Shown here in pieces: positions 9,142 through 19,556 of a stretch of 33,202 nt of DNA; within the stretch, counting starts at the first letter, position 1, and each line of letters starts with the position of its first letter. Position numbers and translations under genes: made by a program. Source of the stretch: Stentor coeruleus (taxonomy: Eukaryota; Ciliophora; Heterotrichea; Heterotrichida; Stentoridae); the NCBI GenBank assembly GCA_001970955.1, contig MPUH01000820.1, forward strand, positions 1 through 33,202. Direction: 5' to 3'. The notes under the pieces were generated by a model, which had not been told where the DNA came from, did no database searches, and saw only the letters and a list, made by a program, of their open reading frames with translations.

Positions 9142-9942
9142 ATGGATGAAACTGGGGTAAAAACCAAGGTACAAAGGAAAAACTCAGAACTTTTCAATAA
9201 CACCAAATTAGGTAAACAAATCTGTCATATTTGCAGTGAAAAAGGTAAAATGCAATCTTGTATTGTTTGCAATAAGGCTTCATGCTCAATGCATTCAATG
9301 ATAGTAGGGATTCAGAATCCAAATCGTATTTGCGATGAATGTTTTAGAGAAGAAACTTTAAAATCAATGTCAAGTATAAACAATCTTCATGAACAGCTCA
9401 GTAACGAAATTAGTACTTTAGCTGATAAACGTAATTCAAATACACAAACCCTTAATAAATCTAGTGGGAAAATCCGCAACCTTCAAAAAGAACTCCAAGA
9501 TAAAGAAGCTTATTATCAAAAAAAAATCGAAGACCTTAAAGCGAAAATCGAAAGTACAAAAGCAAAAACTAGCTCTGATCTTAAAGCTTTACCTGAAATC
9601 CAAAAAGAAACACTTAACATCGAAATGCAAACAGAAATGACTAAAAAAAAACTTAGTGAAGTAAATGTAAATCTTATAACCGCAAAAGCTGAAGTTGAAA
9701 TAATGGTAAAAGAAAGAACTTCACTTTTTGCTGAACTTAATGAAGTTACTGATTTTGTTAGATCCCAAGTACCTGTAAAACTTTTAAAACAAATTATATG
9801 TAATCCTTGCTATCAACAAGTACGTCATGCATTTGTTCAGATGTTTAGACTAATTGTACCAATCAAAGATGAAGTTAAAGCAGCTAACATAAAAAGTGCT
9901 CCAAACCGCAAAGGTGTCTGTACCAACTGTACAACTTTTTAG
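9142..9942 (+). CDS. degenerate FYVE-like zinc-finger coiled-coil protein
   Basis: The product has 266 residues. A compact zinc-binding module occupies about residues 28-68: CHIC, then CIVC, then CSMH, then ICDEC, matching the paired-cysteine spacing of FYVE/PHD-like treble-clef fingers. The RRHHCR basic patch that binds phosphatidylinositol-3-phosphate in true FYVE domains is absent, so lipid binding is doubtful. Residues about 75-205 form a long charged helix with coiled-coil character (LQKELQDKEAYYQKKIEDLK). A short hydrophobic/Cys segment follows (VKLLKQIICNPCYQQVRHAF), and the protein ends with a final Cys pair (CTNCTTF). A scaffolding role on membranes or microtubule structures fits the layout, as inference only. 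The start is ATG at 9142 and the stop is TAG. Confidence 0.78.
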   Translation: MDETGVKTKVQRKNSELFNNTKLGKQICHICSEKGKMQSCIVCNKASCSMHSMIVGIQNPNRICDECFREETLKSMSSINNLHEQLSNEISTLADKRNSNTQTLNKSSGKIRNLQKELQDKEAYYQKKIEDLKAKIESTKAKTSSDLKALPEIQKETLNIEMQTEMTKKKLSEVNVNLITAKAEVEIMVKERTSLFAELNEVTDFVRSQVPVKLLKQIICNPCYQQVRHAFVQMFRLIVPIKDEVKAANIKSAPNRKGVCTNCTTF

Positions 9943-10389
9943 ATAATATTTCATAATATAATTTTCTGATGATTCATTAAAACTCTAAGTTTATGCTAGT
10001 TAGTAATACAAATATTCCTATTTCAATGTATAATCCAATGAATTAACTTATGACTTTTTGCAATGATTTATACGAAATTTTTTATATTACTAAATACCAT
10101 TAGAAGAATTTAAATTTTACAACAATCTTTTTTTTTCAAGGAACTCATAATCTATTATATCTTAGAAATCATGAAAGTTTAATTAATTAGTAATAAATTA
10201 CATAAAAAAAAACTAAACCTATTATTTCCCTATATTCTAACTATTTTTTAATAAAAATTAAAACACATATCTAAATATCTAATGATTTTTATACACAAAT
10301 GCATCCAAATATTAGTAATATGATTATACATAAAAATCTAATCATCAATATAGTATAAATCTAGATAAAAACTTATGAAACACAAATAA
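9943..10389. other. intergenic region upstream of the kinesin gene
   Basis: This gap of 447 AT-rich bases lies between two co-oriented genes. The last 150 bases before ATG 10390 contain slightly more C than G on the plus strand. No RNA gene, repeat or small coding frame is supported. Confidence 0.55.
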
Positions 10390-12681
10390 ATGGCTGAGGA
10401 AGACAGCGGGCCTAGTAATATCCGTGTTATTTGTCGATTTAGACCTATTAATGACAAAGAAAAAACGCTATTTGCTGATAAGCAAGTCTGTGAATTTCCT
10501 AATGACAGACATACTGTAATAATAAACCCCCAATCTGACTCAGCAGGCCCTTTGAATTTTATTTTCGACTATGTATTCTCCCCTTCATCCCGTCAAGAAG
10601 ATGTATATAATATATCAGCTAAACCAACAGTCGAAGCAGTAATGCAAGGTTTCAATGGGACAGTATTTGCATATGGACAAACATCATCAGGAAAAACATT
10701 TACAATGACCGGTTCAGACATAACTGACCCTGAGTACATGGGGATAATTCCACGTATGGTCTCAACAGTTTTCAATCAAATAGAAACAAGTGATGCAAAA
10801 ATCGAATTCCAAGTCAAAGTGGGCTATTGTGAAATCTACTTAGAAAAAATAAAAGATTTACTAGACACTAGCAAAAATAATCTTAAAGTCCATGAAGATC
10901 GAACTAGAGGGGTATTTATAGCTGATTTAACTGAAGAGTATGTTTCATCAGATGAAGAAGTATATCAATTGATGAAAATAGGTAGTGATAATAGAGAAGT
11001 TGGATACACAAACATGAATGCAGGGTCATCAAGATCACATTCAATATTTATATTAACAGTAACTCAAACTAACTCTATTGATTATTCGGCCAAGACTGGG
11101 AAATTGTATTTAGTTGATTTAGCTGGTTCTGAAAAAGTTGGGAAAACAGGAGCTGCAGGGAAAAGACTTGAAGAAGCGAAAAATATCAACAAATCTTTAA
11201 CTATGCTTGGGAATGTTATTACTGCACTTACAGATGGGAAATCATCTCATGTACCATATAGGGATTCTAAACTTACAAGAGTACTTCAAGACTCACTTGG
11301 AGGTAATTCTAAAACTTCACTTATTGTCACTTGTTCACCTTCACCTTTTAATGAATCAGAAACTATAAGTACACTTAGGTTTGGAGTTAGAGCTAAGTCT
11401 ATTAAAAACAAACCTAAAGTTAATAGAGAATATACTATAAATGAACTTAAACTCATGCTTGCTCAAGCTAAAGAAGAAATATCGAAAAAAGATCGAATTA
11501 TAGCATCAATAAAAAAAACTATGGAAAACTCTGGACTTGCAGTTATTGATGAAAAACAACTTAAAAGCATTGATGATGAAGATGATGTATCACCACAAGG
11601 CGAATCAGATGCAAAAAATAGTGAAGTTTATGCTGAACTCATTATAGAAATTGAAGACCTCCGCCAAAAACTTTCTGAAGAAACTCGTATTAAAGATAAA
11701 CATAAACTTCATGAAGACCTTCTAACCCAAGAAAAAGAACAAATTCTTAAAGGTAATGAATTCCTCTACAAACAAATCTCAGATCTACAAAATAGACAAT
11801 CCCAAACCCTTGAACAGCTTCGCGAGAAAGATGATATAATTGAAAAACTTACTGTAGAAAATGATTATTTAAAACAAGAACTTAATCAAGAAATCGATAA
11901 AAAACTCACACTTGAATCGCAACTAAGTGAAAAAGAAGCTGAACTTAGTAACTTAAGCAGAAATATAACAAAAAGACTTACTGAAGAAAAATGGATTCTC
12001 GAAGAAAAACTCTCAACAGAAATCGATAAAAACAAACAACTTATAAGTGAAATCGATCGATTAGAAAAAGATATAGTCAAAAAACTTAAAGATAAAACCA
12101 AAATCAAATTAATTGAAGAGTCACACAAACAGGAAAAAGAAAGGTGGATGAATGAGAAAAAAACTTTGATAAACGAACTCAATTTAAAGGGTAAAAAAAA
12201 CGCGGATTTACAGTTGATGATTGATGTGAGTGAAGAAAAATATCGCGCTTTGGAAAATACAATGTCAGATGGAGAAAAAACATTAAAACGTCGTTCGGAT
12301 GCATTAGAAAAAAATTTGGAGCGGCTGAGTTTGATGTATCATCAGCTTGTTACGCAAAAATCCATGTTAAAAGTAGACAAACAAATTTGTGATAGGAAAA
12401 TTGCCCGTTTGACAGAAAAAAGCACAAGTAACGACAAGCAAATTAATGATTTATCTGAGAAAATATCAATATTAGAACGAGAAAACATATCTTTACTTGA
12501 CCAAACAGTTAAACTTGAACTGAAAATTAGACTAATTCAAGGGACAATAGCTTCTAATACTAGGATTAAAAAAGTTATTCGAGGTGGAGGGGATAACACT
12601 TTATTTAAAGCCCCATTTAATAGAAGGGCTAATTCTGCAATTTCAGAAAGCCGTCAAGAAGATGAAAATTATGATGATTAA
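10390..12681 (+). CDS. kinesin-1-like heavy chain, N-terminal motor
   Basis: The product has 763 residues. The motor domain covers about 8-340 with every core motif intact: P-loop GQTSSGKT (96-103), switch I SSRSH (213-217), switch II DLAGSE (243-248) and the neck-linker-like KSIKNKPKVN (336-345). Motor residues such as VHEDRTRGVF, NINKSLTMLGNVI and HVPYRDSKLTR are closest to conventional kinesin (kinesin-1), which walks to microtubule plus ends. The rest, about 350-715, is a long coiled coil for dimerisation. The tail is short and basic (LFKAPFNRRANS, about 734-745); I see no clear IAK autoinhibitory motif, and the protein is some 200 residues shorter than animal heavy chains. Light-chain binding is therefore uncertain. 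The start is ATG at 10390. The stop (TAA) lies 16 bp from the stop of the convergent MORN gene. Confidence 0.95.
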   Translation: MAEEDSGPSNIRVICRFRPINDKEKTLFADKQVCEFPNDRHTVIINPQSDSAGPLNFIFDYVFSPSSRQEDVYNISAKPTVEAVMQGFNGTVFAYGQTSSGKTFTMTGSDITDPEYMGIIPRMVSTVFNQIETSDAKIEFQVKVGYCEIYLEKIKDLLDTSKNNLKVHEDRTRGVFIADLTEEYVSSDEEVYQLMKIGSDNREVGYTNMNAGSSRSHSIFILTVTQTNSIDYSAKTGKLYLVDLAGSEKVGKTGAAGKRLEEAKNINKSLTMLGNVITALTDGKSSHVPYRDSKLTRVLQDSLGGNSKTSLIVTCSPSPFNESETISTLRFGVRAKSIKNKPKVNREYTINELKLMLAQAKEEISKKDRIIASIKKTMENSGLAVIDEKQLKSIDDEDDVSPQGESDAKNSEVYAELIIEIEDLRQKLSEETRIKDKHKLHEDLLTQEKEQILKGNEFLYKQISDLQNRQSQTLEQLREKDDIIEKLTVENDYLKQELNQEIDKKLTLESQLSEKEAELSNLSRNITKRLTEEKWILEEKLSTEIDKNKQLISEIDRLEKDIVKKLKDKTKIKLIEESHKQEKERWMNEKKTLINELNLKGKKNADLQLMIDVSEEKYRALENTMSDGEKTLKRRSDALEKNLERLSLMYHQLVTQKSMLKVDKQICDRKIARLTEKSTSNDKQINDLSEKISILERENISLLDQTVKLELKIRLIQGTIASNTRIKKVIRGGGDNTLFKAPFNRRANSAISESRQEDENYDD

Positions 12682-12697
12682 TAAATTAACATGAATT

Positions 12698-13561
12698 TTA
12701 GTATTTATGAGACTTTTTAAGCCCTTTGATATATTCTACTTGTTTTATTTTCCCTTTTTTTGATGTTATTGATGCTAGACCATGAAGATAGTCATTAACC
12801 CATTTTCCTTTTATTGTTTGGTTTTTATAGGTTTTTAATACCCCATTTCCATGTTTTTTTCCACAAAGGAACTCGCCTTGGTATGTTTCTTCTAAGGTTT
12901 TTAAGGTCCCTTTGCCGTCGAATTCGTTGTTTTTAAATTCCCCTTCGTATTCTAATCCTTGTTTTGGCTGTCTTAATATACCATAACCACTACGTTTATC
13001 TTTTTTATAAGTTCCTTTGTAGTAGGTTCCATCTTCAAATGTCTCTTCACCTTCACCATCTTTTGTATCTCTATCCCAGTTACCTTGGTATTTATAATTA
13101 CCACAACGTAGAATACCATAATTGTGGTATTGACCTTTTTTGAAATGTCCTTCATATTCTTGTTTTGTATTATCAAAGGTTTTGAGTATACCACGACCAT
13201 TGTAAAGAGAGTGTTTGAATTCACCTTTGTATAAAGTTGTGTTTGTACCGAGTATCCCATAGCCTTCCATTTCGTTATCTTTGTTTAACTGGCCTGTATA
13301 TGCTTGGTCTTCTCTTCTTTCTCCATATACAAACCTTTCATAGTTCGGGTTAAATTTAAGTTTTTCTCCAAGGACAGTGACCATATCGATTTTGTCCTCT
13401 GCAGCCATTTTCAATGGACTTTCTGCTTCAGGCTCGGGGTTGGTAATTGGACTAAGACCTTTATCTATGATATCTTTGCTTCCTCTTGACTTTACTGATA
13501 ACTCAAAAAAAAGTTCACCTTCTTTCTCACTATAACAATATGAACACCATGTTACACCCAT
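12698..13561 (-). CDS. MORN-repeat protein
   Basis: The product has 287 residues if it starts at the ATG at 13561; the frame is open a little further upstream but without another ATG. About eight MORN repeats run from residue 85 to near the C-terminus, recognisable as YxGxF/W-type units followed by G-x-G: YKGEFKHSLYNGRGIL, YEGHF, YQGNWDRDTKDGEGEE, YKGTYKKDKRSGYGIL, YEGEF, YQGEF and IKGKW. MORN repeats form elongated beta structures found in membrane-associated and cytoskeletal proteins, including ciliary and cortical ones, and in PIP kinases; no kinase domain is present. The N-terminus (MGVTWCSYC) has Gly2 and nearby Cys residues, suggesting but not proving acylation. It converges with the kinesin gene with only 16 bp between stops. 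Confidence 0.9.
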   Translation of the reverse strand: MGVTWCSYCYSEKEGELFFELSVKSRGSKDIIDKGLSPITNPEPEAESPLKMAAEDKIDMVTVLGEKLKFNPNYERFVYGERREDQAYTGQLNKDNEMEGYGILGTNTTLYKGEFKHSLYNGRGILKTFDNTKQEYEGHFKKGQYHNYGILRCGNYKYQGNWDRDTKDGEGEETFEDGTYYKGTYKKDKRSGYGILRQPKQGLEYEGEFKNNEFDGKGTLKTLEETYQGEFLCGKKHGNGVLKTYKNQTIKGKWVNDYLHGLASITSKKGKIKQVEYIKGLKKSHKY

Positions 13562-14506
13562 TAATAATATATTTTTTGCTTCCAAGCTGATTTAAAGATA
13601 ATAAATCCTAGTCTTTAAAGAAAAATTATTGATCTTCCTATAACACCCATAAAAATTCTAATATAAAATATTCATTTTCCGTATAACTATAATTTTTAGT
13701 TTAAATTATATTTTTATTTCTAACAGACTTTTTCTAAATGTATTTTTTTGCAATGTACATCCAACCTGCAATGGTAAAACTTTTAAAAATCATATTTATA
13801 ATAGATTCCAATAATGAGTTATTGAATTGTAAAAATCTGGCTATAAACTTTCCACAATTTACCTTATATTTTCCAAGTAATATCAAACTTTCCCTAACCA
13901 CAAAGACCATATACAGCAGAGTCTTGGGTATTTTTTCATAATTTCAAGTATCTTTTTCATTTTGCCTTAAACTTTCCTGTTTATAATTTCCAGCATCCAA
14001 AAATGTATCGATTATAAAATTTTACAATGATTCTTATAAAGATAATATCTTCATTAAAGCATATTACTTACCAAGAAGGACTATTTTGATCAAACATGAT
14101 TCAAAAGAATTAAATTCGAATTCCTATAATCCATTGTAGAGGTAAGAACCAATTAGCAATAAGCAATGAAAATATCGAGGATAATGGAATGAATACAAAT
14201 AGTTAGATAGTTTTAATATCTTTCTTATGAGGCTTGATGATTTTTTGACTGAACATGACATAAAAGGGCTAAAATGTTTCGCGCTTTTTCTCAAGATGAT
14301 AAAGAGAAAGGGCATAAAGCTTTAACAGATGAAAAAGAAATCATGTTTTCATACATAAAATCCTAGCATCTTATCCCTATTTCCAAATAACCTAATCTGT
14401 TTCTTTTCATCACTTCTTATTCCACCCTTGAACAAAGACCATTACAAATTTAAAAAAAATTTGAATATTTAATGGTGCTAACATTTATTAGTTAAACTCT
14501 TTTAAC
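13562..14506. other. intergenic region with unexplained composition and short frames
   Basis: This gap of 945 bases lies between two minus-strand genes. Instead of the usual single change, the plus strand is C-rich at 13600-14000, G-rich at 14130-14330 and C-rich again at 14340-14480. Both strands carry medium frames that are probably chance: a minus frame ending at 13734 is open for about 68 codons, and plus-strand frames near 14200-14366 read like charged protein but in two registers. No convincing start, stop and intron set joins them. Confidence 0.45.
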
Positions 14507-14929
14507 TTAAAATAGTGACGAGTCATTGAATTTACTAATTATATCAGCAACTTTTGTTGAATTATCTTCTAATTTTTTAGACAGTGTTGAATTTGACAAT
14601 ATCCAAGTCTCATCCGAGTCTTTTTCTCTCTGAAAATCTTGTAAAAATGGAAAATCTTTAGACCCTAAATTTATAAAATTATTGTTTCTTTGTAACATTT
14701 GTGATGCTTTTTTGAACTTATCAGAAGGCTTGATGCTATTGCAAAAAGGATTTTCTTGTGAAGAGTTTTCAGCGAAAAATGACTTGTTTTTAATGAACTT
14801 TGATGGTAGATTGGCTTCGAGATGATTAGAATTGTCTAGGTATTTTGATTTTTTTTGGAATGAGGGTGTTGCGAGTTCGAATTTATCCGAATTGCACTTT
14901 GGATGTTTTGAAAATATATTGCTTTCCAT
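14507..14929 (-). CDS. small Asn/Ser/Lys-rich protein of unknown function
   Basis: The product has 140 residues, is hydrophilic and Asn/Ser/Phe/Lys-rich, and lacks transmembrane segments, cysteine clusters or enzymatic motifs. It looks largely disordered, with short motif-like islands such as FELATPSFQKKSKY (17-30) and a C-terminal segment STKVADIISKFNDSSLF that may form a helix. The ATG at 14929 has an A/T-rich leader, the stop is TAA, and the plus strand just upstream (14930-15100) is G-rich, as upstream of other minus-strand genes. Length and composition favour a real gene but there is no homology argument from sequence alone. Confidence 0.6.
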   Translation of the reverse strand: MESNIFSKHPKCNSDKFELATPSFQKKSKYLDNSNHLEANLPSKFIKNKSFFAENSSQENPFCNSIKPSDKFKKASQMLQRNNNFINLGSKDFPFLQDFQREKDSDETWILSNSTLSKKLEDNSTKVADIISKFNDSSLF

Positions 14930-15604
14930 TTATTAATAGGCCCATCTTTAATTAAACAAGCTTTTGATTAAAGATATTGTCAGTATAAGGAACGCCAAGA
15001 TAAAGAAAGCTTGAAAACAGTCTGATGAATAATGTATTGTGTAAATTCCTTAGATTTTTAAGTTTAATAAGGAGAAAATATGCAGAAAATACAAATTAAA
15101 ACCAGAAAATTTTCAAACTCATACTAAAAAATAATAAGCCTAAAAGCATTCAAGAAATGTTTTGTTCGTTAATAAAGTATTATAAATTATCATAAGCCGA
15201 AATCATCCAAAGGAATTTATCGTAATTTTTAATCTGCATAAAGCTGAATCAGATCTAATAAAAAGCTTGAATTCTTAAACTTTAAGGCAAATCCTAGTTT
15301 TATTTATTATGACAATAATTACACATAATCATATAAATCTTTATAACCAAATATCCCTGTATTCGACAAATTTTTCATCCCTAATCCATTTCCATTCAAA
15401 ACCTCTTTATTCATTCCAAATCACATCAAATCCAAAGATATTTTCCCTTACTTCCTCCATAATCCATATCACCACATCTAAAAAATCATTAAAAAATCAA
15501 AAATAGCACAAATTGCCCATACCAAAAACTCTAACCTAAAAACATCAGTATTAACAAAATTTTTATTATAAATTTATAACATTAAATCTATTATTATAAT
15601 CTCA
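14930..15604. other. intergenic region
   Basis: These 675 bases lie between two minus-strand genes. The plus strand has more G than C near the start of the gene on the left, then becomes almost G-free and C-rich from about 15300 to 15600, beside the 3' end of the Rab-like gene. The low-G stretch creates a 65-codon plus-strand frame at 15309-15506 that I attribute to composition (see rejected items). Confidence 0.6.
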
Positions 15605-16255
15605 TTAAGAGGAATAATCTTTACTACAACAGCACAGCCTATCAAAAAAGTTTCTCTTTCTTTTATTCTTATGATTTTTATCCTTTGAACTTTGTATACT
15701 ATGCTTTTCTAATAAATTCCTCAAACTTCCTCTTGATACTATTATCGTATTAAAAATATTACTAAAAACTTTTTCAACATTGTCCCTATTAGCAGCTGAT
15801 GTTTCAAAGTAATTAATATTTTTTTTTCTTAAAAACCTCTCAATATCTTCTATTAACACAACCCGATCAAGGTCGTTTTTATTTCCAACAACAAAAATCA
15901 GTGAGGAAATTTCAAAAGAATTCGCTTCAGCTATCCAGTCTGAAAGAGATTTAAATGATGCATAATTATTTAAATCAAATACAATAATAACAGCTAATGC
16001 ATTCCGATAATATTGATTTAAACAAGATCTGAAATTTGGTTGTCCTGATGAGTCAAAGATTCTTAAACGTATATTCACCCCATTGTAATTGTAAATTTTT
16101 TCTCGAGATTCAACACCTATAGTTTGGTTTGGATTATATTGGAATTCACCATAACATAATTGATTGATAAGACTTGATTTACCTACTGCTGAATCACCTA
16201 GAAATACAATTTTAAGTTCTCTTATACAGTCTATATCGCGGCTATCATTACCCAT
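15605..16255 (-). CDS. atypical Rab-like small GTPase
   Basis: The product has 216 residues. GTPase motifs are present in order: P-loop GDSAVGKS (20-27), switch I Thr in QTIGVES (44-50), DSSGQ (68-72), NKND (125-128) and ETSAA (151-155). The catalytic Gln72 is kept, but the usual Rab WDTAGQE is FDSSGQP here, so the switch II region is divergent. The C-terminal extension is Lys-rich, and three Cys (208-210) lie six residues before the end (SKDYSS), so there is no CC, CXC or CAAX terminus for prenylation. The N-terminus begins MGND, so another form of membrane attachment, or none, is possible. Function is probably vesicle traffic or signalling; the subfamily cannot be assigned. The stop is TAA. 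Confidence 0.9.
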   Translation of the reverse strand: MGNDSRDIDCIRELKIVFLGDSAVGKSSLINQLCYGEFQYNPNQTIGVESREKIYNYNGVNIRLRIFDSSGQPNFRSCLNQYYRNALAVIIVFDLNNYASFKSLSDWIAEANSFEISSLIFVVGNKNDLDRVVLIEDIERFLRKKNINYFETSAANRDNVEKVFSNIFNTIIVSRGSLRNLLEKHSIQSSKDKNHKNKRKRNFFDRLCCCSKDYSS

Positions 16256-17036
16256 ATTCTATATTTTATAATACTCTACAAGAGTAAATGATAAAAATTT
16301 TAAAAACTAAGAGGAAATATTAGGGGAAATACAGATTTAAGATAAGTAGAATAGTATTGAGAGAGAAAAATATATTTTTTTTGAATTTCAGATTGTAATA
16401 GTAATATTAAGTTTTTCGTTGGGTTTATGTTTTTTTTATATATGGTTTGTATATATAATGATTTAAATGCTGGTTGCTATTGTGGATTGTTGTTGTGATA
16501 GTTAAATTTTGTAATATGGTTTAGAGTGTGATAAGAGTAATTAAATATAAATAAAAGTTATAAATTTAAATTTTATATGATATTGATATATAAAGTTTAT
16601 GGAAATTGAATTGCTGAATAGCATGTTTGGAAATTATTAATATTAAAAGAAATTTTACTTTTTTTTACTAAGTAAATTAGTTTTGGAAAGGAATTTAAGC
16701 TAGCTTGTTAAAGTTTCAATTTAATTTAAGTTAACTATCATATCGATTTTTACCTTATCATATGATTATTAAATGTAAGGTACCAAAATTGCTAAATATC
16801 AATCATCTAATCACAAAAAATTCATTATTAGTTAGGAATTATCGCTTGACTATTGTCCAGCCCTTGCTAATACAAAAAATACATAAAAAAAACATCTCTT
16901 CAATCTCATTCATAAGCATAAATTTTAAATTAAATCATACTTAAAACCCTTAATCCAACACTAAATCTATATCAAAAACCCATAAAATCCATAAAATTCC
17001 CTTATATTATAATAAAATTAACTATTTAAACTTACA
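16256..17036. other. intergenic region showing the composition switch
   Basis: This gap of 781 bases lies between the start of the Rab-like gene and the stop of the ankyrin-kinase gene, both minus strand. Counting by hand on the plus strand, 16321-16380 has 13 G and 1 C, while 16921-17040 has 23 C and no G. The switch is near 16700 and probably separates the 5' flank of one gene from the 3' flank of the other. No gene is supported here. Confidence 0.65.
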
Positions 17037-18806
<1,770 letters not shown>

Positions 18807-19556
18807 TATTGAATTCGCTTATAAATATTGAACGATTTTCAAATGCTATCATGAAGTAATTTATATAATTATAAAATAAAGGTGTAATTGTGAGAAGATA
18901 ATATATGCTAAAGATGTGGTTTTCTAAAGTAAAAAAATAAATTTGGCCCGGGTTGATAAAGAATTATAAAGTTTTTAATAATAAACTTATTTAAAAGTTC
19001 CAAGAAGATGTGGAAAACTGTAACAATGCGATATTATTAAGTTATAATTTAATGTTGGAGATCAGAAAATTATGAGAATAAAAATTTATTTTGTTGTATA
19101 TTTAAAACTTTATCATGTAAGCATATACAAATTATGCTGAATATAATAATTTATATATAATATACACTCTCTACTCTAAATAATAATACATCTGCTTTTA
19201 TGATTTTTCAAACATTGATGCTCCATCATTATTCCCTTCCATCTACTAATCTAACCCTTATCTTAAGAGTTAAATCAATTCATAAAACATTTTTCTTACA
19301 TGAAAATGCACAATAAAAAGTCTCTTCCTAAATCCTAAAACCTCACAATTAAAAAGCCATCAATCAAATACAAAAATTAAAAACTTCATATAAAAAATAT
19401 TCTAATAATTCAAAAATCCATATGAAGATCCAATATCAGAATACCCTAAAAACTAAACCCAACACCATAAAATCGCAAAAAATCTTCTTCAAACTCAAAA
19501 AAAAAAGTCTCATCATTTAATATCCCAACATACATCATAACACTTAAAAAATAAAG
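18807..19556. other. divergent intergenic region between the ankyrin kinase and the TPR gene
   Basis: This gap of 750 AT-rich bases lies between two divergent ATGs. The plus strand is G-biased on the kinase side (18841-18900: 11 G, 2 C) and strongly C-biased before the TPR gene (19441-19556: 28 C, 3 G). It probably holds both promoters. No motif can be named with confidence. Confidence 0.6.

Noticed and set aside
11886..12182. Minus-strand frame of 98 codons inside the kinesin coiled coil
   Set aside because: Antisense shadow of a Lys/Glu-rich helix; the kinesin frame explains the region.
12973..13260. Second minus-strand frame of 95 codons overlapping the MORN repeats
   Set aside because: Shifted-frame shadow produced by the periodic MORN codons.
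15309..15506. Plus-strand frame of 65 codons in the 3' flank of the Rab-like gene
   Set aside because: The stretch is nearly free of G, which removes TAG and TGA stops by composition alone. No domain, and Ser/Ile/His/Asn-rich content is compositional.
16762..16944. Plus-strand frame of 60 codons downstream of the ankyrin kinase
   Set aside because: Same low-G artefact in a 3' flank; basic, unstructured, no support.
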